From positions 1 through 64,000 of the forward strand of contig NZ_JAAQQU010000040.1 of assembly GCF_011742145.1 (NCBI RefSeq): a stretch of DNA of 64,000 nucleotides. Reading direction: 5' to 3'. Positions 24,740-33,445 of this stretch are shown in pieces (the first letter of the stretch is position 1; each line of letters starts with the position of its first letter). Under the pieces are notes generated by a model. That model did no database searches. It saw only the letters and a program-made list of their open reading frames with translations, and had not been told where the DNA came from. Position numbers and translations under genes: made by a program. Origin of the DNA: Flavobacterium sp. J49. Lineage in GTDB: Bacteria; Bacteroidota; Bacteroidia; Flavobacteriales; Flavobacteriaceae.

Positions 24740-26227
24740 TTATTTTGTGGTGAACCAAGATTTTACCATTGCCAATTCTGAATGTTTCGCGTTTTTATGA
24801 ATGAACTCGTTGGTTTTGGGATTGTATTCATAGTCTTTGCCCCATTCTTTATGGTTTAATGCCAAAGCTTTGATGCTTTCGCAAACAAATTGAATTTCTT
24901 CAGAAGTAGTTGTTGGGTGAATCGACATTCTAATCCATCCCGGTTTTTTGATTAAATCGCCCGAGGTAATTTGGCACACCAAATCATGAGAGGTTTCCTG
25001 ATCCACATGCAATAAGAAATGCCCGTAAGTTCCGGCACAACTGCAACCGCCACGAGTTTGAATTCCGAAACGGTCATTCAGCAATTTTACCCCTAAATTA
25101 AAATGCAAATCGTCAATATAAAACGAAATCACCCCTAACCTGTCTTGATGTTGGTTGGCTAAAATGTGAATGTTTTCTATCGAATTCAATTCTGAAAACA
25201 CATATTCTACGATTTCGTGTTCGCGTTCTAAGATATTTTTTACGCCCATTTGCTCCTTCAACTGAATGGCCAAAGCGGTTTTAATTACTTGCAAAAAGCC
25301 AGGAGTTCCGCCATCTTCGCGGTCTTCGATATTATCGATGTATTTGTGCTCGCCCCAAGGATTGGTCCATGAAACGGTTCCGCCACCCGGACAATCGGGT
25401 ACATTGTTTTTGTATAAATTTTTATTAAAAATCAGCACACCCGAAGTTCCCGGACCACCCAAAAACTTGTGCGGCGAAAAGAAAATAGCATCTAAATAGC
25501 TTTCTTCATCCGGATGCATATCAATTTCAACGTATGGTCCGGAACACGCAAAATCCACAAAGCAAACGCCGTTATTTTGGTGCATTAGTTTGGCTACTTC
25601 ATGGTAAGGCGTTCTGATTCCTGTTACATTGGAACAAGAAGTTATAGAAGCAATTTTGAAGCTTCTGTCTTTGTATTTTTCTAATAGCTCTTTGAACTCC
25701 TTCATGCACAACAAACCGTCTTCATTAGCCGGAATTACTACTACATCGGCAATGGTTTCTAACCAAGAAGTTTGATTAGAATGGTGTTCCATGTGCGATA
25801 TAAAAACGATTGGTTTTACTTCTTGCGGAATAGTTGTGAAGTCTTTTAAGTTTTCAGGGACTTTTAAACCTAGTATTCTTTGAAACTTATTTACTACACC
25901 CGTCATTCCGGTGCCGTCGTTAATCAAGACATCATTTTCATTGGCATTGACATGTTTTTTGATAATGTGACGGGCTTCGTGATAAGCCATAGTCATAGCC
26001 GTTCCTGAAATAGTCGTTTCTGTATGGGTATTGGCCACAAAAGGTCCGAATTCATTTATCAGCTTTTCCTCAATCGGGCGATACAATCTTCCGCTTGCAG
26101 TCCAGTCGGTGTAAATGATTTTTTTCTTCCCGAAAGGAGACTCAAACTCTTGGTCAATTCCAATAATGTTCTGGCGAAACTGTTGGAAATATTGCTCTAA
26201 AGCTGTTTGGGTTTCTGTGGTAATCAT
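24740..26227 (-). CDS. Class V aminotransferase-fold PLP enzyme (cysteine desulfurase-like)
   Basis: About 495 residues from the ATG at 26227 (upstream TTG is weaker). The PLP lysine is in FFSPHKFLGGPGTSGVL near 245-250; other family features are IFISHMEHHSN-type region near 145 and RGGCSCAGTYGH near 385. It resembles the SufS/Csd-like branch of class V enzymes, which usually remove sulfur from cysteine or act on related amino acids. No suf or isc gene is near, so the substrate is open. The CSCAGTYG region gives candidate sulfur-accepting Cys residues. Confidence 0.85.
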   Translation of the reverse strand: MITTETQTALEQYFQQFRQNIIGIDQEFESPFGKKKIIYTDWTASGRLYRPIEEKLINEFGPFVANTHTETTISGTAMTMAYHEARHIIKKHVNANENDVLINDGTGMTGVVNKFQRILGLKVPENLKDFTTIPQEVKPIVFISHMEHHSNQTSWLETIADVVVIPANEDGLLCMKEFKELLEKYKDRSFKIASITSCSNVTGIRTPYHEVAKLMHQNNGVCFVDFACSGPYVEIDMHPDEESYLDAIFFSPHKFLGGPGTSGVLIFNKNLYKNNVPDCPGGGTVSWTNPWGEHKYIDNIEDREDGGTPGFLQVIKTALAIQLKEQMGVKNILEREHEIVEYVFSELNSIENIHILANQHQDRLGVISFYIDDLHFNLGVKLLNDRFGIQTRGGCSCAGTYGHFLLHVDQETSHDLVCQITSGDLIKKPGWIRMSIHPTTTSEEIQFVCESIKALALNHKEWGKDYEYNPKTNEFIHKNAKHSELAMVKSWFTTK

Positions 26228-26522
26228 AATGCAACTATTTGTGCTCAAAGATACATTATTTTTAATTTTAGCTCAATAAATTTCCTCTTTGTTGATAAAT
26301 TCACAAAAAAACTTCTTTACATATTAAACTAAAATTAGCTTAGAAAGCTAAAAACAATACTCCTAAAACTTTCCACTCTTTAATTTTTAATGAATAAAAC
26401 GTTCTTCAAATCAAATTGTACTATTTATCCACTTAAATTATGTTGAAAAATCCCCATTGACGACGATTTTTTTTACAATATTTTTCTCATCTTTGAGGAT
26501 ACAAACCAAAAAAAGTTAAATC

Positions 26523-26972
26523 ATGACCGTTTATCAATCAAAAGGAACCTTTGAAGCAAAAAAAAGCACCTTTAAATTAGACATCCAAACGACTGATATC
26601 AGTCCGGATAAGTTTTATATCAGTGAGTTTTACAATATTTGTGATGCCAACCGTTATGCTATAGTTGGTATTTTACAAACGGTTGACAAAAACGACACCG
26701 ACTTCACCAATTATCCACCCGATGCTAATCTTCTTGAAAATGATATTTCATTCGGAAAACTTAATACTGATTATTTAGAACCGGGTGACAAAGACATTTT
26801 CAGCATCACTACCGGAGATAAGATTGAGGTTTACATCCACCACGGCATCGGTTTTGACCCGGCAACTAATGCCGATGACAATCAATACATCAAAAACTAC
26901 AAAGCCGGTATTTATGTACACTTAGCCGCCGGTTCACCTCCGGGGTCTACCGGTAATGGAAATATGGTGTAA
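26523..26972 (+). CDS. Hypothetical protein upstream of a two-component system
   Basis: 149 residues, no signal peptide or membrane helix. I do not recognise it. It is acidic, with many Asp, Asn and Tyr residues and beta-type patterns, a segment IEVYIHHGIGFDPATNADDN near 100-120, and ends GSPPGSTGNGNMV. The stop is four bases before the ATG of the TPR histidine kinase gene, so the three genes from here to 29378 look like one operon. It could be the sensed or regulated partner of that system; this is inference from position only. Confidence 0.75.
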   Translation: MTVYQSKGTFEAKKSTFKLDIQTTDISPDKFYISEFYNICDANRYAIVGILQTVDKNDTDFTNYPPDANLLENDISFGKLNTDYLEPGDKDIFSITTGDKIEVYIHHGIGFDPATNADDNQYIKNYKAGIYVHLAAGSPPGSTGNGNMV

Positions 26973-26976
26973 ATAA

Positions 26977-28767
26977 ATGCTTAAAGTAAAAAAAACATAT
27001 GGTAACAGATTCTTGCTTGTTGCACTATTTCTTTTTAGTGCAGCTGTAGCTTTCGCACAAAATAAAGCCTTAAAAGAGTTTGAATCTAAATTTGACAAAC
27101 TGGATTACACTACGCGTTTAGCTGAATTGAGAAAGTTCAACACCAAAGAATTATCGATAAAAGACCAAGCCCTTTTTGAACATTTGTCCGGAAAAACACA
27201 ATATCTACGTAACTCCGGTGCCGGTGCCGTAGAACATTTTGTCAAATCCAGAGCACTTTACCTCAAAGCCCATGATTTATACAAGGCCATGGAATTAGCC
27301 ATAACTATTGCGGAACAAAAAAGATATAGTGGTTATGTCTATAAAGATTACAAACCACTCTTAGATGAAGCTATAGCCTATGCCAAAAAAAACAATAAAC
27401 CAAAATTGTTGAGTTCTGCCTATTTAGAAGTTGGCAGCAACCTCTTGGATTCTTTGCCTTATGAAGCAATTAGGGTCTACCAAATTGGAAAAGCAATTGC
27501 TGTTAAAAACAAATATTACATCGATGAAACAATATACGACAGAAGAATTGGTATTACTTATCGTCTAAGTCTGAATGATTTCAAAATGGCACGCTATTAT
27601 TTGGGATTATCATTAGAGAAAAGCAAAAATCATAATTTTGAGGAAGGTATCGGTTATGTCTATATTAACTATGCCGGAATGTACAGAAAAGAAGGAAAGC
27701 CGGAGAAAGCCATACCATTATACGAAAAGACATTTTCCTTAAAATTCGACAATTATAGGATTCTTTTTAATGCCAATATCTATCAGTTCTTATCTGATAC
27801 TTATCGAGAAATGAAGAACTATGAAAAAGCACTGGAATGTCTTGATAAGAAAAAAAAATACGAAAGCGATTTGAGCGATCAAGAAGAAAACAAAATCATC
27901 CGTGACATTAATACCAAATACGAAACCCAAAAAAAAGAGCTTGAGAACCAAGAGTTAAAAATCAAAGACCAAAAAAACAAACTAATACTCTACTCTTTTG
28001 TTGGTGTATTCTTGCTTTTCGTAATTGGCGCTTATTTCAGAATCATTAATATCAACAAAAAGAAAAAAATAGCCGAGCAGGAAAAGCTCATCGAAAGCCA
28101 AAAACTCGAAAATGTGCTCAAGGATCAAGAATTACTTGAAATTGACAAAATACTGGAAGGACAAGAAAAAGAGCGCTTGAAGTTAGCCAATGATTTACAC
28201 GATAACTTGGGTAGTGTTTTGGCAACACTAAGACTCAATTTCCAGAACCTTTACCAACAAAAAGAAGGCATCAAAGAGGAAGAAAAGGAAATGTTTGCCA
28301 AAACCGATGATTTAATCGAAGAAGCTTACCAAAAAGTTCGCGGTATGGCGCATGCCAAAAATGCTGGGGTTATCGGCAGCGAAGGATTGGTTCCCGCCGT
28401 TCAAAACATTGCTAAAAAAGTCTCTATTCCTAACAAACTAAAAGTCCAAGTCATTCCTTTTGGCATGACGGAGCGGCTTGAAAATGCCCTTGAAGTGACC
28501 TTATTCCGAATGATACAGGAAATTATAACGAATACTATTAAACATGCACAAGCTTCGGAAATCACCATCAGTTTGACGCAAGATGAAGACAGCATCAACA
28601 TCATCATTGAAGACAACGGAAAAGGCTTCAACCCAAAAGCCATCAACAAAAAAGAAGGCATGGGCTTGGCCAATATTGAAAAAAAGACAGAACAATTAAA
28701 CGGCACGTTTAATATTGACAGCTTTGAAGGAAAAGGAACCACCATCATTATAGACATCCCATTATGA
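26977..28767 (+). CDS. TPR-containing sensor histidine kinase
   Basis: 596 residues. Signal peptide (about 1-25, ending AVAFAQ), then a periplasmic region of tetratricopeptide-like helices (about 70-305), one membrane helix (about 335-352), a coiled coil (about 358-400), a HisKA_3-type phosphoacceptor box LANDLHDNLGSVLATLRL (His near 409) and an HATPase with IIEDNGKGF and GMGLANIEKK. This is the Bacteroidota TPR kinase type that pairs with NarL-type regulators. The last four bases overlap the response regulator gene (ATGA), showing translational coupling. Confidence 0.92.
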   Translation: MLKVKKTYGNRFLLVALFLFSAAVAFAQNKALKEFESKFDKLDYTTRLAELRKFNTKELSIKDQALFEHLSGKTQYLRNSGAGAVEHFVKSRALYLKAHDLYKAMELAITIAEQKRYSGYVYKDYKPLLDEAIAYAKKNNKPKLLSSAYLEVGSNLLDSLPYEAIRVYQIGKAIAVKNKYYIDETIYDRRIGITYRLSLNDFKMARYYLGLSLEKSKNHNFEEGIGYVYINYAGMYRKEGKPEKAIPLYEKTFSLKFDNYRILFNANIYQFLSDTYREMKNYEKALECLDKKKKYESDLSDQEENKIIRDINTKYETQKKELENQELKIKDQKNKLILYSFVGVFLLFVIGAYFRIININKKKKIAEQEKLIESQKLENVLKDQELLEIDKILEGQEKERLKLANDLHDNLGSVLATLRLNFQNLYQQKEGIKEEEKEMFAKTDDLIEEAYQKVRGMAHAKNAGVIGSEGLVPAVQNIAKKVSIPNKLKVQVIPFGMTERLENALEVTLFRMIQEIITNTIKHAQASEITISLTQDEDSINIIIEDNGKGFNPKAINKKEGMGLANIEKKTEQLNGTFNIDSFEGKGTTIIIDIPL

Positions 28768-29378
28768 TAACGTTAGTAATTGCCGAAGACCATCAAGCAC
28801 TCATCGATGGTATAAAATCATTCATGAAAAACGAGAGTGATATTGAAATTGTAGGTTATGCCAACGACGGTTTTGCGCTCATTGAAATTGTGCGCCAACT
28901 CAAACCCAATGTAGTCATCACCGACATCCGAATGCCAAAATGTGACGGTATAGCTGCCACCAAAACCATAAAAACCGAATTGCCCAATACCCAAATCATT
29001 GCCTTCAGCATGTTTGACCACGACGATGCTATTTCGCAAATGAAAGAAGCCGGTGCTTCGGGGTATATTATGAAAAACTCTTCTTTGCAAACCGTTTTAG
29101 ATGCTGTTAGAGCCGTTAACCAAGGGTATTCCTATTTTGTGAATGAAGCCGAAAACGAATATGAAACACCTAAAAACGAATTGTTCTTCAGCAACCGCGA
29201 AAAAGAAATATTGTTATTAATTGCCGAAGGAAAATCATCTCAGGAAATTGCCGATGTGCTGTTTATCGAAAAATCTACGGTTGATTCCCACCGAAAAAAC
29301 ATGTCAAAAAAAATCAAAATTATCGGAAAAACCGATTTAATAAAATTCGCTTTAGAGCGAAAATACGACTATTTGTAG
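28764..29378 (+). CDS. NarL/LuxR-type response regulator
   Basis: 204 residues. Receiver domain 1-120 with acidic pocket EDH near 8-10, phospho-accepting Asp in VVITDIRMPKCDG (near 54) and Lys in MKNSS near 103. The LuxR-type HTH domain (about 140-204) has LFFSNREKEILLLIAEGKSSQEIADVLF-type sequence, cited in part as NREKEILLLIAEGKSSQEIA. It is the cognate regulator of the TPR kinase encoded just upstream. Targets unknown; the hypothetical gene at 26523 is the nearest candidate for linked function. Confidence 0.94.
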   Translation: MITLVIAEDHQALIDGIKSFMKNESDIEIVGYANDGFALIEIVRQLKPNVVITDIRMPKCDGIAATKTIKTELPNTQIIAFSMFDHDDAISQMKEAGASGYIMKNSSLQTVLDAVRAVNQGYSYFVNEAENEYETPKNELFFSNREKEILLLIAEGKSSQEIADVLFIEKSTVDSHRKNMSKKIKIIGKTDLIKFALERKYDYL

Positions 29379-29400
29379 TATTTTTACCTTTAAATCACAA

Positions 29401-29432
29401 AAAAAAATCCCCATTGATGGGGATTTTTTTTT
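29401..29432 (+). terminator. Terminator after the response regulator
   Basis: AATCCCCA / TGGGGATT stem with a four-base loop and ten T residues, 22 bases after the stop. Confidence 0.85.
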
Positions 29433-29593
29433 TGGTTTTCATTCCCGAACTTTCGGTAATCAAAAACATAATTAATTACGTTTTGGTTAGTTTATAAATC
29501 CTGCCCTACCCTCGCAAAAATTTTAGTGGTATTTGATATTTGTAACAAGGGCAGGTTTTTATTCATCAGGTAAGATCCAAATAATACAATTAC

Positions 29594-30331
29594 ATGCCAA
29601 AAAGAAACTTAAGCCCCAACTTGGTGATTTCCTACCACCGAATACGCCAATCTATTGGTTGGCTCGGACTGTCCTTGCCTTTTATCCTACTTGCGGGCAA
29701 TTATATGATCAATCATTATAATTTATTCAATGATGAGACTTTTATGATGACTCAATGCAATACATACACCGCCGGTAGTTCATTTAAACCTTCTATCGGC
29801 CATTATTACTACACTACCGTGGGCGAACTCTTCACCGGAACGCTTTTTGCCGTGGCTCTGTTACTATTCAGCTATCACGGTTATCCGCAACGCGATGAGG
29901 AAATTATTCCGTCAGACAGTTTCATGACCAATCTGGCCGGATTTTGCGCTTTGGGTGTTGCCCTGTTCCCCACTTCTTCTAACCATTGTCTTTCAGATAA
30001 TGTTCGCACCTACATCAGCAGTGAAATCATAGGGTATATACATTATATTTTTGCCGGTTTCTTTATTACTACTTTATCGCTGATTTCATTTTTTAATTTC
30101 AGACGCACCGCAAAAGTGGGAGACTTTGGCAAAATGCCTTCTCATAATTTTTACAAATACTGTGGCATCATCATGTTGGTTTGCCTATTATTTATCTTGA
30201 TTTATTCGGTATGGCTGGAAGAAAGCTATCCCCAATTACAAGCCTACAATATCACTTTTATTTTAGAAAGCATTGCCTTGTTGGCCTTCGGGTTGTCTTG
30301 GCTCAAAAAAGGAAGAATTGACAGCAATTAA
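29594..30331 (+). CDS. DUF998-like integral membrane protein
   Basis: 245 residues with about six membrane helices (near 23-40, 75-93, 112-128, 148-168, 194-212 and 222-238). The N-terminal part has a long external loop with MTQCNTYTAGSSFKPSIGHYYYT. The pattern resembles DUF998/FRAG1-like membrane proteins, whose function is unknown, but I am not certain of the family. Stands alone after a 215-bp spacer and is followed by a short ORF and a hairpin terminator. Confidence 0.75.
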   Translation: MPKRNLSPNLVISYHRIRQSIGWLGLSLPFILLAGNYMINHYNLFNDETFMMTQCNTYTAGSSFKPSIGHYYYTTVGELFTGTLFAVALLLFSYHGYPQRDEEIIPSDSFMTNLAGFCALGVALFPTSSNHCLSDNVRTYISSEIIGYIHYIFAGFFITTLSLISFFNFRRTAKVGDFGKMPSHNFYKYCGIIMLVCLLFILIYSVWLEESYPQLQAYNITFILESIALLAFGLSWLKKGRIDSN

Positions 30332-30365
30332 CATTTGAAAAACCTTAATTAAAAAAAACAAAATC

Positions 30366-30593
30366 ATGTGTTGGACTAATGTAGAAACCCAGTGTAAAAT
30401 GGTGTATGATACCCCATTCATCAATGTCGAGAAACCACTCGACCGCAAGTTTATTATTCAAATTATAGCCGAAGAATTTCCTGACCTACCGCGCATTCGC
30501 ATTGCGGCTACAGTCGACCGTTGTTTAAAGATATTCCCCGCGCCGGTAGAACGTCAAAAACTGCTGCACTTTGTGCAAATGAACATACGATAA
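30366..30593 (+). CDS. Small hypothetical protein
   Basis: 75 residues, MCWTNVETQCKMVYDTPFIN at the start, no membrane helix. Basic-amphipathic second half (RIAATVDRCLKIFPAPVERQ). An A-rich stretch precedes the ATG, as in other genes here, and a terminator hairpin follows the stop. It lies 34 bp after the DUF998-like gene, probably in the same transcript. Not recognised; it may have lost homologues or be lineage-specific. Confidence 0.55.
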   Translation: MCWTNVETQCKMVYDTPFINVEKPLDRKFIIQIIAEEFPDLPRIRIAATVDRCLKIFPAPVERQKLLHFVQMNIR

Positions 30594-30616
30594 ACCGGCA
30601 CTTTATACCTACCGCT

Positions 30617-30657
30617 CCACCCTCTTGTTATTTTGAGACTTTAATGAGAGGGTTTTG
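30617..30657 (+). terminator. Probable terminator
   Basis: ACCCTCT (30619-30625) pairs with AGAGGGT (30647-30653), followed by TTTT. Confidence 0.55.
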
Positions 30658-30685
30658 GAGTGACCTCAATGTGACAAAAACAGCT

Positions 30686-30740
30686 AAACCACTTTATCCA
30701 AAGGAACTCAAAATAGTTTCCTAAAAGATAAAAGTGGTTT
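30686..30740 (+). repeat. Imperfect inverted repeat
   Basis: AAACCACTTTATC (30686-30698) and GATAAAAGTGGTTT (30727-30740) pair with one bulge around a 28-base loop. No T run follows, so it does not look like a terminator. Confidence 0.5.
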
Positions 30741-30820
30741 CTTGTAAATTAATTAGTGTAGGCGAATTGATTTGTATATCATATTTTTCAACATGTTGTG
30801 CGTGATATTCAAAACTTATT

Positions 30821-31007
30821 ATGAAAAATACAACTTATTCTTTTGTTTGTCTTAAATATTGATATTACTAGCTTTCAAGAAAAAAGCATCACTGAAAATG
30901 ATTCAATTACATGGACAGAACTAACATATAGAAGTGGAACTAAACAAGCTAAGATTGATTTAAAAAAAGAATTGATAATTATTTCTCTTACAATAAATAT
31001 TTATTAA
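30821..31007 (+). pseudogene. Frameshifted remnant of a small exported protein
   Basis: ATG at 30821 begins a frame that stops after 13 codons. If one A of the A5 run at 30824-30828 is removed, a frame of about 60 codons opens: a signal-like start MKIQLILLFVLNIDIT, then a polar segment with ENDSITWTELTYRSGTKQA, ending at 31007. The amino-acid composition looks protein-like rather than random. I do not recognise the family. This is the only coding trace in the gene-free stretch 30594-31083. Confidence 0.4.
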
Positions 31008-31047
31008 ATAAAAATGCATATTTATTGTTTATCAATAAATATTTATT
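30992..31047 (+). promoter_or_regulatory. Twin palindromic operators of the DUF2975-HTH pair
   Basis: The perfect palindrome AATAAATATTTATT occurs at 30992-31005 and 31034-31047, each within the same 16-base sequence CAATAAATATTTATTA. Centres are 42 bp apart, four helical turns. The second copy fills the spacer between the -33 and -7 elements. The likely binder is the HTH protein encoded at 31624. Confidence 0.65.
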
Positions 31048-31056
31048 ATATATTTG
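31025..31056 (+). promoter_or_regulatory. Promoter of the DUF2975-HTH operon
   Basis: TTG (31025-31027), 21 bp, TATATTTG (31049-31056). The operator at 31034-31047 lies between the two elements. Confidence 0.6.
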
Positions 31057-31083
31057 TCTTGTTAAACTTTAAATTCAATTCTT

Positions 31084-31620
31084 ATGTCAAAAACAAACAA
31101 CTTCGTATTTTGGGGCTTATACATTGTGGCTTGGCTCATTTTTGTAGGCTTGTCTATTGAAGCAGGAGGCTTAATCGTTAATTTCTTTTTCAGTCTGTAC
31201 AACCCTGAGTTTGTCCAAAATCTTTATCAAAAATTGGACTTAACGCAAATGTATGATGACAGTAAAATGGTTTTTTTCGGGGTTTATAGCTTTATTCTCA
31301 TCATTGCCATTTTAAAAGCTTGCCTATTTTATACCGTTATCAGACTAATGCACAAAATGGATTTGTCAAAACCGTTCAACACTTTTGTGGCAAAACAAAT
31401 TTTACATATGAGTTATTTTACCCTTTCCATTGGAGTGCTAAGTCACATTGCCAGAGAGCTGGTTAAAAGTTTAACACATCACGGTTTTGTTCCCGACAAC
31501 TTAAACCAGTTTTGGGCTGACAGTCAAGCTTTTATTTTAATGGGCGCTGTAATCTATATTATTGCGCTTATTTTCAAAAAAGGAGTAGCTATTCAAAACG
31601 AAAACGACTTAACGATATAA
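31084..31620 (+). CDS. DUF2975 membrane protein
   Basis: 178 residues, four membrane helices (about 7-30, 58-80, 105-125 and 148-165). The GGLIVNFFFSLYNPEF region and the KPFNTFVAKQILHMSY segment fit DUF2975. The stop is followed three bases later by a Cro/C1-type HTH gene; this pairing is widespread (as in B. subtilis YoaS-YozG), and the role is unknown. The operon promoter carries twin palindromes, so it is probably repressed by its own HTH partner. Confidence 0.88.
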   Translation: MSKTNNFVFWGLYIVAWLIFVGLSIEAGGLIVNFFFSLYNPEFVQNLYQKLDLTQMYDDSKMVFFGVYSFILIIAILKACLFYTVIRLMHKMDLSKPFNTFVAKQILHMSYFTLSIGVLSHIARELVKSLTHHGFVPDNLNQFWADSQAFILMGAVIYIIALIFKKGVAIQNENDLTI

Positions 31621-31623
31621 ATT

Positions 31624-31827
31624 ATGGCAATAATTGTAAACCTAGACGTGATGATGGCCAAAAGAAAGATGTCGTTAAACGAACTTTCCGAAAAGGTAGA
31701 TTTAACCTTGTCTAACCTTTCCATCCTAAAAACCGGAAAAGCCAAAGCCATTCGTTTCAGCACACTCGAAGCGATTTGCAAAGCCTTAGATTGTCAGCCC
31801 GGCGATATTTTAGAATACACCGACTAA
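31624..31827 (+). CDS. Small Cro/C1-family (YozG-like) transcriptional regulator
   Basis: 67 residues, a single helix-turn-helix domain: MAIIVNLDVMMAKRKMSLNE, then LSEKVDLTLSNLSILKTGKA and a C-terminal ALDCQPGDILEYTD. This is the YozG type that always travels with a DUF2975 membrane protein. It is expected to bind DNA as a dimer; the twin 14-bp palindromes before the operon are the obvious site. Confidence 0.92.
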   Translation: MAIIVNLDVMMAKRKMSLNELSEKVDLTLSNLSILKTGKAKAIRFSTLEAICKALDCQPGDILEYTD

Positions 31828-31864
31828 CTATTTTGTATATTTGATATCAATAAAAAATCAACAA

Positions 31865-32230
31865 ATGAACCACAAAGCCAAATCCATCCGCGCTTTTATA
31901 GGTGCCAAAAACTATGAAATCTCTCGGAGCTTTTATCGCAACTTGGGCTTTGAAGAAGTGGTCTTGTCATCCAATATGTCTTATTTCAAAAGTGAGACAT
32001 TAGGCTTTTACCTGCAAGATGCTTATGTAAAAGATTGGATAGACAACACTATGGTTTTTATGGAAGTGGAAGATGTACAACAGTTTTACAGGGAATTATT
32101 AACTTTAGACTTGCCATCAAAATACCAAGGTGTTCGGGTTGTTCCCATCCGCGAATTAGACTGGGGAAGCGAATGTTTTGTACACGATCCTTCAGGTGTT
32201 TTGTGGCACTTTGGAGAGTTTAAAAAGTAA
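31865..32230 (+). CDS. VOC (glyoxalase/bleomycin-resistance) superfamily protein
   Basis: 121 residues from the ATG at 31865 (an earlier TTG is less likely). One VOC domain with the paired beta-alpha-beta units: IRAFIGAKNYEISRSFYRNL at the start and CFVHDPSGVLWHFGEF at the end. Such proteins bind a metal and small ligands; the substrate is unknown. The 5' end is 37 bp after the HTH gene, so it may be co-transcribed. Confidence 0.85.
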   Translation: MNHKAKSIRAFIGAKNYEISRSFYRNLGFEEVVLSSNMSYFKSETLGFYLQDAYVKDWIDNTMVFMEVEDVQQFYRELLTLDLPSKYQGVRVVPIRELDWGSECFVHDPSGVLWHFGEFKK

Positions 32231-32232
32231 AG

Positions 32233-32961
32233 CTAATACAACAACTTCACTTCCTTCAATTCATAATATTCCACACTGTCATCGTTTAAAAGTACGGCGA
32301 GTTTCCCATCACGAGTCACACATTTGATAATGCCCATAAATCGGTCACCGTTTGGAAATTCAAAAGCAGCCGGTTTGTCTTTTTTAAACAACAAACTGTT
32401 GTAATGTGCCCAAGCTTCGTCAGTCCGCTCAGGAAAAAGAATAAGATGCAACTTGAGTGATTTTATAAACCGCTCCGCCATTTCGTCTAAGTCATAGACT
32501 TGCTGGGTAATATTAGTCAGAGAGTTGGCTTGGGGCAAATGTTCAAAATCGGTTTGGTTCAAATTCAATCCGAAACCTACTACCGCCGTAAAACTACCAT
32601 CTGATTTCAAGGAATTTTCTATGAGTATGCCACCCACTTTTTTGTTTTCTGCCATAATGTCGTTGGGCCATTTGACATTTACTTTGGTTATGCCATTCAT
32701 GGTCAACAACCCAACTGCTGCTAAAGCTACCGCTACATTAAAATCATATATAGAGATCATTTCCTGCGGCATATCTTTGATTAAAACGCTGATAGTTAAA
32801 TTTTTACCAGACTCACTTACCCATTCCGCTCCCATTTGCCCTCTACCTTTGGTTTGTTCCAAAGCCATGACAGCGGTGTAATTTTCCAACCACTTTTCTT
32901 TGGCCAATTGCTTTAAATAGTCATTGGTCGAATCTATGGCATCGAGTTTGATTATAGGCAT
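32233..32961 (-). CDS. birA: Biotin-[acetyl-CoA-carboxylase] ligase
   Basis: 242 residues from the ATG at 32961. It activates biotin with ATP and attaches it to biotin carboxyl carrier protein. Motifs: DSTNDYLKQLAKEKW near 9-23, EQTKGRGQMGAEWVSESGKN (biotinyl-AMP loop) near 43-62, KWPNDIMAENKKVGGIL near 105-121. No N-terminal HTH, so it is a ligase only and not a repressor. It diverges from rsfS with a 93-bp gap. Confidence 0.93.
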   Translation of the reverse strand: MPIIKLDAIDSTNDYLKQLAKEKWLENYTAVMALEQTKGRGQMGAEWVSESGKNLTISVLIKDMPQEMISIYDFNVAVALAAVGLLTMNGITKVNVKWPNDIMAENKKVGGILIENSLKSDGSFTAVVGFGLNLNQTDFEHLPQANSLTNITQQVYDLDEMAERFIKSLKLHLILFPERTDEAWAHYNSLLFKKDKPAAFEFPNGDRFMGIIKCVTRDGKLAVLLNDDSVEYYELKEVKLLY

Positions 32962-33054
32962 GATAGAAATAAAATTTGGTCGTAATTTTAAACTTTTGTT
33001 AAGCAAAAATAAGGACAAAAAGTAATACCTTTGCCAAATACACATAAATACTAG

Positions 33055-33426
33055 ATGACGAAAAAAGCAGTAAACACCGATATACTCTTGGCGAGTATTA
33101 TCAAAGGCATTGAAGAAGTAAAAGGAAATGATATCGACATACTCGATTTAAGAGCTATAGACACCGCCGTTTGTGATTATTTTATCATTTGCAACGGAAA
33201 TTCCAATACCCAAGTTAACGCGATTGTTAACTCTATCCAAAAACTGGTTTCCAAAGAATTAAAAGACAAACCTTGGCACGTAGAAGGTACGGACAATGGT
33301 GAGTGGGTTTTAATGGATTATGTTGACATCGTAGTACACGTTTTCCAAAAACAAATTCGTGAATTCTACAATATTGAAGGATTATGGGGCGATGCCCAAA
33401 TTACAACCATTCCAAGTAACTATTAA
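33055..33426 (+). CDS. rsfS: Ribosome silencing factor RsfS
   Basis: 123 residues. Family signature: IIKGIEEVKGNDIDILDLR, VCDYFIICNGNSNTQVNAI, and WHVEGTDNGEWVLMDYVDIV, HVFQKQIREFYNIEGLWGDA. It binds ribosomal protein uL14 and keeps subunits apart in stationary phase. TACCTTTG at 33026-33033 may be its -7 element. The next gene is ftsH, 19 bp later, forming a growth/quality-control operon. Confidence 0.95.
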   Translation: MTKKAVNTDILLASIIKGIEEVKGNDIDILDLRAIDTAVCDYFIICNGNSNTQVNAIVNSIQKLVSKELKDKPWHVEGTDNGEWVLMDYVDIVVHVFQKQIREFYNIEGLWGDAQITTIPSNY

Positions 33427-33445
33427 AAAATTGCGCTAAACATAT

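Noticed and set aside
26335..26351. Short inverted repeat TTAGCTT/AAGCTAA before the hypothetical gene
   Set aside because: AT-rich, short and not near a clear promoter; expected by chance in this composition.
30521..30724. 67-codon frame after the small hypothetical gene
   Set aside because: It overlaps the 75-residue gene and runs across a terminator hairpin. Composition is not protein-like.
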